Below, piece after piece: positions 26,200 through 35,109 of a stretch of 54,641 nucleotides of DNA. The stretch covers positions 1-54,641 of the forward strand of contig DASRSM010000116.1 of assembly GCA_035656415.1 (NCBI GenBank), written 5' to 3'. The notes beneath the pieces were generated by a model. The model did no database searches, was not told where the DNA came from, and saw nothing but the letters and a program-made list of their open reading frames with translations. The stretch comes from JAFAHZ01 sp035656415 (GTDB lineage: Bacteria > Vulcanimicrobiota > Vulcanimicrobiia > Vulcanimicrobiales > Vulcanimicrobiaceae). A program made the position numbers and the translations under genes. Positions within the stretch are counted from its first letter, which is position 1, and each line of letters begins with the position of its first letter.

Positions 26200-28613
26200 T
26201 GACGCACCGTAACGATAAAGTGGAGTGCGGCGGGTTGCACGAAGAGTCGATCCGTCGCCAGCGGAGCGAGATACGTTCCCGTCCTCGAGGCATACAGTCC
26301 TTGGTAAGGCACGCCGGCTCCGTAGTACGTAAACGGTCCCGACACCGCGTTGAAAAGGTTCGTTCCGGCTACCGTGAGGTCGACGTTGCCCAACGATTTG
26401 CCGACCGCCGCATCTGCGAACGTATACGGTGCTTGCCCGAGAGGATTGTTCCGCCCGGTAAACGTGAAGGCCGTGGCTGCATGCCACCCCTTGGCCGCCC
26501 ACATCAGCGTCGCCGACGCCTGCTGCTGCGGTACGCCCAAAAACTGCTCGTACGGCACGAGATTACCGCCCGACGTCGGATTCGAGACGTTGGGTCCCAG
26601 CGAGTACGGAAACGCCACGTTCAATCCGTAGGCTAGCTGCATCGTGAGGTTTTGCTGCGGGAAACGCTGCTTGAACCGTACTTCGGCACCCTCGTAAACC
26701 GCGTTGCCGATGTTGATCGGAACCTCGTAGGCGAAGCCGTTGGGATCGTTGCACGAGTATCCCGGGTAAGAGTTCTCGATCGTATCGCGCAGATTCGAAC
26801 GGTAGAGCGATACGTCGAGATTCGACGAGCTCGAGAACAAGTGCGAGAAGCCCAGCTCGTACTCGGTCGCGTGCTCGGACTTTTCGTTTGGATTTCCTTG
26901 CCCGGCGACGACGCAGTTTGCGTCGGCCGGAGGCAGGCCGGGATTCGGCTGGACCTTGCCGCCGACGATCGTGGGCGGAAAGTAATACTGTTCGATGAGC
27001 AGCGGCGGACGGAAACCAGTTCCCGCCGAGGCGCGAACGACGTCCGCGTCGCCGAGATCGTAACTCGCCGCCAAGCGCCAGTCGAGGGAGCTCCCGAACG
27101 TGGTGTAGTTCGCGTCGTAAATGCTGCTCGACAAGCGCAGCCGGCCGAAACGCTGCGCGCCGCGCAGATAGTACGAGTGGATGCTATTGTAGAGCGTTCC
27201 GGCGATGCCCGCGCCGGTGAGCGATTCCTGGCGCGTGTACGCGCCGAACTGGAACTCGGCGTCGTCAAACGTCCGTCCCCACGACAGCGACTCGTCGTAC
27301 CGCTTGTCGGAGTGCGACACGTCGTACGGCGTAACGCCGGCGGACCCACCCGAGAAGTTCACGTCGTTGTCGGTTGCGAAGAAATCGGCAAGCAGCGATC
27401 CCGATCCCAGCACCGACCGCGAGTATGCGTCGTACGCGCGAATGTTCTGCGCGAAGAGGGCGCTGCCCGAGCCGACGTGCCAACCCAGTGCGGGATTGGA
27501 CACGTTGGTATTACCGCTCGGACAGGCCGGTGCCGCTGGGTCGGAGGGATCGCACGGCACGTACGCATTTCCGGCGATTCCGTTGAGCGCGCCGCTCTCG
27601 TCGCGGCTATCGCCCAGGTTGAAGATGCGAACGCCGGCGTCGGCGCGTTGTGAGAAATTGTAGTCGAGGTTGAGGACGCCGAGGCGCGACGACGTCCACG
27701 AGCCGAGGTGCGTGAGCGCCGGACAATTTGGCATTCCCGAACTGCTGCTCGACGCGCAAGAGACGGGCACGTTGTTTTGCGGGATCACGAATGCGTTTTG
27801 GTTCACTTGGCCGGACGATTGGTAATCGTCGCCTGCAACCGCGTATCCGAGTTTCCCGGCCGAACCAGTAGCATTGAGCCACGTTTGCGTGGTTCCGAAC
27901 GAACCGATCGATCCGGAAATCGCGGCATGCGGCTGTTGCGTAGGGCGCAGCGAAACGAAGTTCACTGCCCCTCCGAACGTATTGCTTCCCTCGCCGTCGA
28001 ACGGTCCGAGACCCTCGGTTACGCTGACGGCGCTGAACGCGGGCACCGCGAACTGCGAGAGATCGAGATCGCCCGTGTTTTGATCGTTGAGCAGATGACC
28101 GTCGAGCGTCACGAGCGCTTCGGACGGATCGGGGCCTCGCAACGATACGACGCTCGGCGCGGTCGGCGATCCCGAGTCGGGTCGCTGAATGATGACCGAC
28201 GGTACCTCTTGCAATGCGTCGGTAACGTTGGTGTATCCGAGCGCGTCCATTTGGGAACGCGAAACGTCGAACTCGGGAATCGCGTTGCGCACCAGCGCGT
28301 AACCGCCGTTGACGGTGACTTCGCCGATCGTGCGCAGCTTGGGAGAATCGTTGGGCTCGAGCACGATCTCGATACTCGAGTCGCGGTTGATGTCGCCGGT
28401 ATTAACGGTTACGGTTGCGTAACCGGTCGCACTCGCCGTGAGGTCGTAGCGGCCTGGAGGCAACGATACGGTAAAGGTCCCCTTCACGTCGCTCTGGATG
28501 CGAAGCGATTTGGGACCGGAGAAAAGCAGAGAAGCCTGGGCGACTGCCGCCCCGGCCGGCGTATGAACGCTGCCGGTAACGAGACAGCACGCCGCAACGA
28601 GCGCGTGTAGCAT
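26196..28613 (-). CDS. TonB-dependent outer-membrane receptor with carboxypeptidase-regulatory-like N-terminal domain
   Basis: The 805-residue protein has a signal peptide (to about residue 24) and a CarboxypepD_reg-like beta-sandwich (about 20-90, PPGRYDLTASATGYATVTV). The plug domain (about 110-240) has VTDALQEVPSVIIQRPDSGSPTAPSVVSLRGPDPSEALVTLDG and GPFDGEGSNTFGGAVNF. The 22-strand-type barrel begins near 240 and contains the TBDR motif DNDVNFSGG and a receptor-like middle region ATEYELGFSHLF. It transports a scarce ligand across the outer membrane with TonB energy; the ligand is unknown. CGAGGA precedes the ATG at 28613. It is coupled to the downstream dehydrogenase gene by ATGA and overlapped at its 5' end by the preceding membrane-protein gene. 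No cobalamin or other riboswitch was seen upstream. Confidence 0.93.
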   Translation of the reverse strand: MLHALVAACCLVTGSVHTPAGAAVAQASLLFSGPKSLRIQSDVKGTFTVSLPPGRYDLTASATGYATVTVNTGDINRDSSIEIVLEPNDSPKLRTIGEVTVNGGYALVRNAIPEFDVSRSQMDALGYTNVTDALQEVPSVIIQRPDSGSPTAPSVVSLRGPDPSEALVTLDGHLLNDQNTGDLDLSQFAVPAFSAVSVTEGLGPFDGEGSNTFGGAVNFVSLRPTQQPHAAISGSIGSFGTTQTWLNATGSAGKLGYAVAGDDYQSSGQVNQNAFVIPQNNVPVSCASSSSSGMPNCPALTHLGSWTSSRLGVLNLDYNFSQRADAGVRIFNLGDSRDESGALNGIAGNAYVPCDPSDPAAPACPSGNTNVSNPALGWHVGSGSALFAQNIRAYDAYSRSVLGSGSLLADFFATDNDVNFSGGSAGVTPYDVSHSDKRYDESLSWGRTFDDAEFQFGAYTRQESLTGAGIAGTLYNSIHSYYLRGAQRFGRLRLSSSIYDANYTTFGSSLDWRLAASYDLGDADVVRASAGTGFRPPLLIEQYYFPPTIVGGKVQPNPGLPPADANCVVAGQGNPNEKSEHATEYELGFSHLFSSSSNLDVSLYRSNLRDTIENSYPGYSCNDPNGFAYEVPINIGNAVYEGAEVRFKQRFPQQNLTMQLAYGLNVAFPYSLGPNVSNPTSGGNLVPYEQFLGVPQQQASATLMWAAKGWHAATAFTFTGRNNPLGQAPYTFADAAVGKSLGNVDLTVAGTNLFNAVSGPFTYYGAGVPYQGLYASRTGTYLAPLATDRLFVQPAALHFIVTVRQ

Positions 28614-29292
28614 GTAAATCCTCGTGTGCCGTTTGTGTGAGTTGAGAGGAGGAAACGGCAAACCGAGGGGGTCCGCGTTTTCCGCGCCGCATCGATGCGA
28701 TGCTGCGGCGGCGTATCGGAACGGTAGCGAAGGTACGAAGTTTCGCCGCCGACGGCGGCGCAGCGTAGATCTTGCAGATGATCGCGACGATTGCAGCGAT
28801 GATCCGATCGCGATGCGACAGCAGCCAGCGCACGAACGCAAACGTCGCAAGCGCGACGGTACCGGCGCAGACCGCTACTGTGATGAGTCCGAGAGTTACC
28901 GAGCCGCCGAATGCATCGTCAAGACCGGCCAGCTGCTGCCCGGCCAAAAGCGTATCGATCCATTCCATCGCCGGCACCGCCAGCGACGCGAACGCGACGG
29001 TTGCCAGGACGAATACGATGCCGAAGGACCAGCGAGGCGGATCCGGCGCGCGGACCCCCCGGAGCTCGGCCGCTTCGCAACACAGGCGGAAACCGCGGAG
29101 CGCGATCATTCCCGCAGCGGCGACTGCGATCGAGACGATGAGTTCGCGCGACCCGTGGCTGCTCACGTCGTCGAACGACGCGTGTGGAACCAAGTAGTCG
29201 GCGATGACGTCGATAACGACGTGTGCGAGCGCGGCGGACGCCGCAGCGGCGGCGACCACGAGCAAGACGAGCCAGCGGGGGAAGGCGCGCAC
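28402..29292 (-). CDS. Four-helix membrane protein with run-on C terminus overlapping the TonB gene
   Basis: Residues 1-180 look like a real membrane protein: helix 1 about 6-30, then helices near 48-66, 92-112, 130-150 and a short one at 160-175. An Arg-rich segment containing RRRSIASMRRGKRGPP follows at about 190-215. The remaining 85 residues are Arg/Ser-rich and are read antiphase across the 5' end of the TonB receptor gene (212-bp overlap), so they are probably an artefact of a lost or distant stop. No family or function is recognised. Its position directly upstream of the receptor on the same strand suggests co-expression. Confidence 0.6.
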   Translation of the reverse strand: MRAFPRWLVLLVVAAAAASAALAHVVIDVIADYLVPHASFDDVSSHGSRELIVSIAVAAAGMIALRGFRLCCEAAELRGVRAPDPPRWSFGIVFVLATVAFASLAVPAMEWIDTLLAGQQLAGLDDAFGGSVTLGLITVAVCAGTVALATFAFVRWLLSHRDRIIAAIVAIICKIYAAPPSAAKLRTFATVPIRRRSIASMRRGKRGPPRFAVSSSQLTQTAHEDLHATRARCGVLSRYRQRSYAGRGGSRPGFSAFLRSQIASHPERREGDLYRIVASRPLRPHGECDRLRNRNR

Positions 29293-29348
29293 GAGAGCGC
29301 TATTCTGCAGAGGCCTGGGCTCCTCCGGTGCCGTACAACGTTCGGCCT

Positions 29349-29600
29349 ATGAATAAGAGAGCGGCCTTCGCGCGAGCGGTGCTTCGCGGTATGGCGCGAG
29401 TGCAAAAAAACTTCACGCTGCAAGTGGGTCCGCTGCGCGCTACCGGCGTGCCGGCGGTTCTGCTCGGCGTATCCGGAATCGTCCTCGCTTCCGGCGTTAC
29501 CGCGGCCCTATCCAAGGGAGCGACGCGCTTGCCCGAAACCTTGACTGAAGCGCGCGGGTTAATTGAGGCGATTAACGCCCGAGCGCGCTTGAACGCATGA
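29349..29600 (+). CDS. Small membrane protein of unknown function
   Basis: The 83-residue protein has one clear hydrophobic helix (about 33-55, GVPAVLLGVSGIVLASGVTAAL) after a basic amphipathic N terminus, and a C-terminal TEARGLIEAINARARL helix. Its TGA overlaps the ATG of the bolA-like gene (ATGA), so it belongs to that operon. The ATG at 29349 has no strong ribosome site. The frame extends upstream to 29223, but that part is antisense to another gene and Arg-rich. No family is recognised. Confidence 0.6.
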   Translation: MNKRAAFARAVLRGMARVQKNFTLQVGPLRATGVPAVLLGVSGIVLASGVTAALSKGATRLPETLTEARGLIEAINARARLNA

Positions 29601-29833
29601 TCGACGATACCTCCTTGACTGGATTGATTCGAGCCAAGCTTCCCGACGCCGACGTGAACATCGTCGACCGGACCGGGACGATGGACCATTTCAACGTTAC
29701 GGTCCGCTCGTCGGGATTCAAAGGCAAGACGCTCATCGAACAACACCAACTGGTGTACGGCGCGCTCAAAGCGGCGCTCAAAGACGGCCGCGTTCACGCG
29801 GTCGAACTCAAAACCATCGTAGCGGAGAACTAA
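29597..29833 (+). CDS. BolA/IbaG-family protein
   Basis: The 78-residue BolA-like protein has the alpha/beta fold pattern LTGLIRAKLPDADVNIVDRTGTMDHFNVTVRSSGFKGKTLIEQHQLVYGALK, with the FKGKTLIEQHQ.VY segment and a His that serves as an Fe-S ligand in BolA-glutaredoxin pairs. BolA proteins partner with monothiol glutaredoxins in Fe-S trafficking. The monothiol glutaredoxin gene starts 2 nt downstream, which supports this role. It is coupled upstream to a small membrane protein gene. Confidence 0.93.
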   Translation: MIDDTSLTGLIRAKLPDADVNIVDRTGTMDHFNVTVRSSGFKGKTLIEQHQLVYGALKAALKDGRVHAVELKTIVAEN

Positions 29834-29835
29834 TC

Positions 29836-30195
29836 ATGTCGGACGTCATCAAAGAAGAAATTGCGCGCGAGATCGAGGCGAACACGATCTTGGTTTACGG
29901 CAAAGGTACCAAGACCGCACCGCGTTGCGGATTCACGCTCGAGACGATCGAGTTTTTCAACCACTTCGGCTACCCGTTCGAAGTCGTCGACGTGCTCGAG
30001 AACCCGCCCAAACGCGACGCGCTCTCGGAACTAACCGACTGGCCGACGTTGCCGAAGGTGTTTATCAAGGGTAAGTTCTACGGCGATACCGACATTCTCG
30101 GACCGATGGCGCAGAACGGCGAGCTGCTAACCGTCCTCAAAGATGCGTTCGACGGCCAAGAACCCGTAGCGAAGCAGACGATCAACCTGCGCTAG
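29836..30195 (+). CDS. grxD: Grx4-type monothiol glutaredoxin (CGFT active site)
   Basis: The 119-residue monothiol glutaredoxin carries the motif APRCGFT at residues 28-34, where the family norm is CGFS. Other family blocks are present: VYGKGTK (GSH-binding Lys), TDWPTLPKVFIKGKFYGDTDIL (cis-Pro and GSH site) and a C-terminal helix. Grx4 proteins carry 2Fe-2S clusters, usually with BolA, and the bolA gene is directly upstream. The Ser-to-Thr change keeps the hydroxyl, so cluster binding may be retained. The stop TAG overlaps the GTG start of the rhodanese gene. Confidence 0.94.
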   Translation: MSDVIKEEIAREIEANTILVYGKGTKTAPRCGFTLETIEFFNHFGYPFEVVDVLENPPKRDALSELTDWPTLPKVFIKGKFYGDTDILGPMAQNGELLTVLKDAFDGQEPVAKQTINLR

Positions 30196-31034
30196 TGTTT
30201 ACGACGATCGTTTCGGTTCGCGAGCTGCACGATCGTCTCGGCGATCCGAAGATCGTCGCGATCGATTGCCGGCACTCACTGCAAGATTTGGGTTTGGGCG
30301 AACGGCTTTACGACGAAGGACACCTTCCGGGCGCGTTCTTTGCTGCCGTTGAGGACGATCTCGCGGGATCGAAAACGGGCAGCAACGGCCGCCATCCTTT
30401 ACCCGACCCGGAAGTCTTCGCGCGATTCCTGCGCGGTCTCGGCGTCGACGACGACACGCAGATCGTCGCGTACGATGCCGGCGCCGACATGTTTGCAGCA
30501 CGCTGCTGGTCGCTCGTGCGCTGGATCGGACACGATGCAGTCGCGATTCTCGACGGCGGTTACGCAAGGTGGGTGCAGAGCGGATATCCGGTAACGGCCG
30601 CTCCCGGCGAGCCTCGGCGTGAAGGAAACATTCAAGCGCACGTCAGACCCGAGCTCATCGTCGACGCGGAGCACGTGCATAAGCGCCTCGGTTCCGATGA
30701 GTTGCATCTCGTCGACGCACGCGCCGCCGATCGTTTCGCGGGACAGAACGAAACGATCGATCCCGTAGCGGGGCACATTCCCGGCGCGCGCAATCGCTGG
30801 TTCAAGCAGAACTTCAACGATGACGGTTCGTTGAAGTCGCCGGCCGACTTGATTGCAGAATACTCGTCGGTCGATCCGAAGCGCGTCGTGCACTCGTGCG
30901 GTTCGGGCGTTTCGTCCGCCGTCAACCAGCTTGCAATGCTACATGCGGGCTTAGGGGAAACGCCGATCTACGCCGGCTCGTGGAGCGAATGGATCGCCGA
31001 TCCGTCGCGGCCGATCGCTACCGGCGCCGACTAG
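30195..31034 (+). CDS. Two-domain sulfurtransferase (rhodanese, SseA-like)
   Basis: The 279-residue protein has tandem rhodanese domains (about 5-130 and 150-275). The active-site loop is in the second: HSCGSGVSS, catalytic Cys about 235, like 3-mercaptopyruvate sulfurtransferases (CGSGV). The first domain has the structural blocks VAIDCRHSLQDL and GHLPGAFFA-type sequence. It moves sulfane sulfur to thiol acceptors. The start is GTG at 30195, sharing a base with the glutaredoxin stop. Together with BolA and Grx4 it suggests a sulfur and Fe-S function for this operon. Confidence 0.94.
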   Translation: MFTTIVSVRELHDRLGDPKIVAIDCRHSLQDLGLGERLYDEGHLPGAFFAAVEDDLAGSKTGSNGRHPLPDPEVFARFLRGLGVDDDTQIVAYDAGADMFAARCWSLVRWIGHDAVAILDGGYARWVQSGYPVTAAPGEPRREGNIQAHVRPELIVDAEHVHKRLGSDELHLVDARAADRFAGQNETIDPVAGHIPGARNRWFKQNFNDDGSLKSPADLIAEYSSVDPKRVVHSCGSGVSSAVNQLAMLHAGLGETPIYAGSWSEWIADPSRPIATGAD

Positions 31035-31037
31035 CCC

Positions 31038-31496
31038 TTGCGGTACTGGCTTTTCAAAACCGAGCCGAGCGCGTTCTCGTTCGAACAGTTACAAAAGGAT
31101 CGTACGACACCGTGGACCGGGGTGCGCAACTTCCAAGCTCGCAATAACATGATGGAAATGAAGCTCGAAGACCTCGGGCTTTTTTATCATTCCAGCATCG
31201 CCGAACCAGCCGCCGTCGGCGTTTGCCGCGTGGTACGCGAGGCGTATCCCGATTTTACGCAGTTCGAAAAGGGCGGCGACTATTACGACGGACGAGCCAA
31301 GCCGGATAAGCCGATTTGGATGATGGTCGACGTCGAGTTCGTGGAAGCGTTCGTTCACCCGGTAACGCTCGCGCAAATGCGCGAGGATCCGCGCCTGGTG
31401 GGAATGGCGCTGCTCAAGCGCGGCCAGCGCCTTTCGGTGCAGCCGGTCATGCCGCACGAGTGGAAAATCGTGCTCGAGCTGACGGGCGTCAAATGA
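31038..31496 (+). CDS. EVE-domain protein (thymocyte nuclear protein 1-like)
   Basis: The 152-residue EVE (PUA/YTH-like) domain protein opens with RYWLFKTEPSAFSFEQLQKD and contains the core TPWTGVRNFQARNNMMEMKLEDLGLFYHSS and KPDKPIWMMVDVEF. EVE domains bind modified bases in DNA or RNA and occur both as housekeeping genes and beside restriction systems; no restriction gene is here. The only suitable start is TTG at 31038, 3 nt after the rhodanese stop. Its TGA overlaps the metC ATG (ATGA). Confidence 0.92.
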   Translation: MRYWLFKTEPSAFSFEQLQKDRTTPWTGVRNFQARNNMMEMKLEDLGLFYHSSIAEPAAVGVCRVVREAYPDFTQFEKGGDYYDGRAKPDKPIWMMVDVEFVEAFVHPVTLAQMREDPRLVGMALLKRGQRLSVQPVMPHEWKIVLELTGVK

Positions 31497-32641
31497 AAAA
31501 AACCTGGCAGACGCGTTTGATTCATAGCGACGCTGAAGTACCCGAAGGGTATCGGTCGCTGGTACCGCCCGTATACCGCGGCTCGACGACGGTCTTTCCA
31601 TCTGCGTCGCAAGTCGACGACGATTGGGATCAGCACCGCGCGGGCTATACGTACGGATTGTACGGAACGCCGACGACGTTGGAACTGGCGGCGCGCGTTT
31701 GCGAACTCGAGGGCGGTCAACGCTCGATCGTCGTTCCGGGCGGACAAGCCGCAATCGCGCTGATTTCGTTCGCGCTGCTCGATGCCGGCACCCACATGCT
31801 GATGCCCACGAGCGCGTATTCGCCGAATCGCAAGCTGGCGGCTAAACTGCTCGCGCGTTTCGGCGTGGAAACGACATTTTACGATCCGCTGCTTGGGAGC
31901 GGTATCGGCGACCTCATCCGCGAGAACACGCGGTTGATCTGGGTGGAGAGCCCGGGATCGATCACGATGGAAGTGCAGGACGTTCCCGCGATCGTCGCCG
32001 CGGCACATGCGCGCGGCGTGCTCGTTGCGCTGGATAACACGTGGTCGGCCGGGGTGTATCTGGACGCATTTGCACGCGGCGTCGACGTGACGATGCAGGC
32101 GCTGACGAAGTACGTCGGCGGCCACAGCGATTTATTGCTCGGAACGGTGACCGTTCGCGACGCGAACGTCTACGAACGGCTCGGTGGCGCGCACCAAGTG
32201 CTTGGATACAACGCGTCGCCCGACGATTGCAGTCTCGCCCTGCGGGGACTGCAGACGCTCGGAGTGCGGCTTTCGGCGATCGAGCGTTCGGCGTTGGAGA
32301 TCGCGCAATGGCTCGCGCGTCGGCCCGAGGTCGAGCGCGTGCTGCATCCGGCGCTGCCGTCGTGTCCGGGTCACGAGTTTTGGAAGCGCGACTTCACCGG
32401 TTCGTCCGGCGTCTTCTCCATCGTCTTCAAACCCGGTCCGTCGCAAGAGCAGGTCTTCGCCTTCGTCGACGCGCTCGAGCTGTTCGAAGTCGGCTACAGC
32501 TGGGCGGGCGTCACGAGTCTCGCGGTTTCGTACACGATTCGTCCCTACGAGCACCGTATCGTCCGCTTCTCCGTCGGTCTGGAGTCCACAGCGGATCTCA
32601 TCGCCGATCTGGAACGCGCGCTGCCGATACTGTCTAAGTAA
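31493..32641 (+). CDS. metC: Cystathionine beta-lyase (PLP-dependent)
   Basis: The 382-residue Cys/Met-metabolism PLP enzyme has TRLIHSDAEVPEGYRSLVPPVYRGSTTVF at the N terminus, YTYGLYGTPTTLELA, the PLP region LVALDNTWSAGVYLDAF and the Schiff-base Lys in ALTKYVGGHSDLLLG (about residue 206). The pattern fits MetC-type cystathionine beta-lyase, which makes homocysteine, pyruvate and ammonia; other C-S lyases of the family cannot be excluded. The ATG at 31493 overlaps the EVE stop. The TAA overlaps the first base of the glgP ATG. Confidence 0.93.
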   Translation: MKKTWQTRLIHSDAEVPEGYRSLVPPVYRGSTTVFPSASQVDDDWDQHRAGYTYGLYGTPTTLELAARVCELEGGQRSIVVPGGQAAIALISFALLDAGTHMLMPTSAYSPNRKLAAKLLARFGVETTFYDPLLGSGIGDLIRENTRLIWVESPGSITMEVQDVPAIVAAAHARGVLVALDNTWSAGVYLDAFARGVDVTMQALTKYVGGHSDLLLGTVTVRDANVYERLGGAHQVLGYNASPDDCSLALRGLQTLGVRLSAIERSALEIAQWLARRPEVERVLHPALPSCPGHEFWKRDFTGSSGVFSIVFKPGPSQEQVFAFVDALELFEVGYSWAGVTSLAVSYTIRPYEHRIVRFSVGLESTADLIADLERALPILSK

Positions 32642-35109
32642 TGGACGTTGCCGAGGATATTTTAGCGCGCTACGGTTGTGACGGGGTGGCGTTTTCGGGT
32701 TCGCCCGACGCCCTATACGAGCGTCACCTTCTTTTCGATAACGCCATCGATCCGGCGGTTACGGACGCGCGCGAACGCTTCGAAGCGCTGGCGCGATCGG
32801 TTCGCGACGTGTTGTCGCAGCGCTGGGTCGCCACCAAACGCTGCTACGAGCGCGATAACGTCAAACGCGTGTACTACCTCTCGATGGAATTTCTCATCGG
32901 ACGATCGCTGGCCAACAACGTTACGAATTTGCTGCTCGATCCAATCGTCGCATACGCGGTTGAACATCACGACGTCGATTGGGTGACGTTGCTCGATCAG
33001 GAACCCGACGCCGGACTCGGCAACGGCGGTCTCGGCCGTTTGGCGGCGTGTTTTCTCGACTCGATGGCAACGATGCAGCTTCCCGCGATGGGGTGCGGAC
33101 TGCGTTACGAGTTCGGCATGTTCAAGCAGTCGATCGTCGACGGCTGGCAGCACGAAGAGCCGGACCACTGGCTGCAAGAGAACGATCCGTGGGAAATCAA
33201 GCGGCTCGATCAAGCGGTCGAAGTGCGATTCAACTGCACCTTCGAACTGCTCGACGGAACGCTGCGCGCCGAAAAAGGCCATCCGTCGTCGCTCCTCGGC
33301 ATTCCCTACGACCGACCTATCGTGGGGTATGAGGGAAAAACGATCAACACGCTGCGGCTGTGGCAGGCCGCTGCGACGAACTACTTCGACTTCAAGGAGT
33401 TCAGCGAAGGCGATTTCGTCAGCGCCATGGTTCACACGCTCACGGCCGAGTCGCTGACGCGCGTTCTCTATCCCGACGATTCCACGACGCAAGGGCGCGC
33501 GTTGCGCTTCATTCAGGAATACTTCCTGGTCGCGTGTTCGCTGGGAGATGCCGTCCGGCGTTTCCGGCGATTGGGAAACGACTGGCACGCGTTACCCGAC
33601 AAAGTCGCGGTTCAGCTCAACGACACGCATCCGTCGATCGCCGTCGCCGAGCTCATGCGCATCTTGCTCGACGAAGGGCGCTTGGGCTGGGATGAAGCGT
33701 GGGATCTCACGGTTCGCACGCTGGCGTATACCAACCACACGCTCTTGCCGGAAGCGCTCGAAAAGTGGCCCGTCGAGTGGTTCGAAACGCTGATCCCGCG
33801 CCATCTCGAAATCATCCACGAGATCGATCGCCACTTGGCCGAACGCGTGCTCGAACGGTTTCCGGGTGACGATGCTAAGGTCGAACGTACTAGCCTTTTC
33901 GAAATGGAGCCGGTACCGCAGGTGCGTATGGCGCACTTGGCGATCGTCGGTTCCCACAGTACCAACGGGGTCGCGAAGATCCACTCCGAGCTGCTGCGTA
34001 CGACGACGGTCAAGGATCTCGCAGACGTCTTTCCGGACCGTTTTAACAACAAGACCAACGGCATTACGCCGCGCCGCTGGCTGCTGATGGCCAACCCCAC
34101 GCTCGCGTCGACGATCACCGAAGCCATCGGCAGCGATTGGGTCGAGAATCTCGACGCGCTCGACCGGCTGAAGCCGCTCGCGGACGATCGCTCGATGCGC
34201 GACGCCTTCCGGCACGCCAAGCACCAAGCCAAAGCGCAATTTACGAACTGGCTCGCGGCGAACGCGGGTATCGTGGTCGATCCACAGACCATCTTCGACT
34301 GCCAGATCAAACGCATTCACGAATACAAGCGCCAACTGCTCAACGTCTTGCGCATCGTTTCGCGTTACCAGCAGTTGCGCGACAATCCAAACCTCCCAGT
34401 ACATCCGCGCACGTTCTTTTTCGCCGGGAAAGCCGCACCGGCGTACGCTTTCGCCAAGCTGGTCATCAAGCTCATCAACAACGTCGCAAGCGTCATCGAC
34501 AACGATCCGGCGATGCGCGGCAAGTTGAAAATCGTCTTCTTACCGGAGTACAACGTCAGCTTGGCGGAACGCCTAATTCCGGCCGCGGACATTTCGAACC
34601 AAATCTCGACGGCCGGTTTCGAGGCCAGCGGCACGAGCAACATGAAGTTCATGATGAACGGCGCGCTGACCGTCGGGACGCGCGATGGCGCGACGATCGA
34701 GATGGCCGAGGCCGCGGGTGAGGAGAACTTCTTCCTCTTTGGCCTGTCGGCGCAGGAAGTGCGCGACAGCCGGACGTGGTACGACCCGCACCGGTACTAC
34801 GAAAACGAGCCGCCCGTGCGCGCGGCGCTCGACGCGATTTTCAATGGTGAATTCAGCCGCAACGAGCCCGACGTCTTTGAGCCGCTGCGCGCGGCGCTGC
34901 TCGACGGCGGCGACTACTACCGGCATCTCGCAGACCTCTTGCCGTACGTCAACGCACAGCACGCTGCCGGCGATTTGTATTTCGCTCGTCCCGACGATTG
35001 GGCGCGCTGCGCGCTGCTCAACATCGCATCGTCGGGACGATTCTCGAGCGACCGGACGATCGCCGAGTACGCGCGCGAAATCTGGAATCTCGCGCCGGTG
35101 CCGGTCTAG
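32641..35109 (+). CDS. glgP: Glycogen/maltodextrin phosphorylase
   Basis: This GT35 alpha-glucan phosphorylase releases glucose-1-phosphate from glycogen or maltodextrin using PLP. At 822 residues it has the usual length. Seen are VYYLSMEFLIGRSLANN near residue 80, QEPDAGLGNGGLGRLAACFLDS, the block IHEYKRQLLNVLRI, and the PLP-Lys motif EASGTSNMKFMMNG (Lys about 669). It overlaps metC by one base at its start and the convergent ppk gene by 4 bp at its end. It probably closes the long plus-strand operon that begins at 29349. Confidence 0.97.
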   Translation: MDVAEDILARYGCDGVAFSGSPDALYERHLLFDNAIDPAVTDARERFEALARSVRDVLSQRWVATKRCYERDNVKRVYYLSMEFLIGRSLANNVTNLLLDPIVAYAVEHHDVDWVTLLDQEPDAGLGNGGLGRLAACFLDSMATMQLPAMGCGLRYEFGMFKQSIVDGWQHEEPDHWLQENDPWEIKRLDQAVEVRFNCTFELLDGTLRAEKGHPSSLLGIPYDRPIVGYEGKTINTLRLWQAAATNYFDFKEFSEGDFVSAMVHTLTAESLTRVLYPDDSTTQGRALRFIQEYFLVACSLGDAVRRFRRLGNDWHALPDKVAVQLNDTHPSIAVAELMRILLDEGRLGWDEAWDLTVRTLAYTNHTLLPEALEKWPVEWFETLIPRHLEIIHEIDRHLAERVLERFPGDDAKVERTSLFEMEPVPQVRMAHLAIVGSHSTNGVAKIHSELLRTTTVKDLADVFPDRFNNKTNGITPRRWLLMANPTLASTITEAIGSDWVENLDALDRLKPLADDRSMRDAFRHAKHQAKAQFTNWLAANAGIVVDPQTIFDCQIKRIHEYKRQLLNVLRIVSRYQQLRDNPNLPVHPRTFFFAGKAAPAYAFAKLVIKLINNVASVIDNDPAMRGKLKIVFLPEYNVSLAERLIPAADISNQISTAGFEASGTSNMKFMMNGALTVGTRDGATIEMAEAAGEENFFLFGLSAQEVRDSRTWYDPHRYYENEPPVRAALDAIFNGEFSRNEPDVFEPLRAALLDGGDYYRHLADLLPYVNAQHAAGDLYFARPDDWARCALLNIASSGRFSSDRTIAEYAREIWNLAPVPV

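Noticed and set aside
28614..28745. Cobalamin or other riboswitch upstream of the TonB receptor
   Set aside because: No B12-box (AGCCAGGAGACCTGCC-like) or other known aptamer core was found; only a GC-rich stretch that is also coding for the upstream gene.
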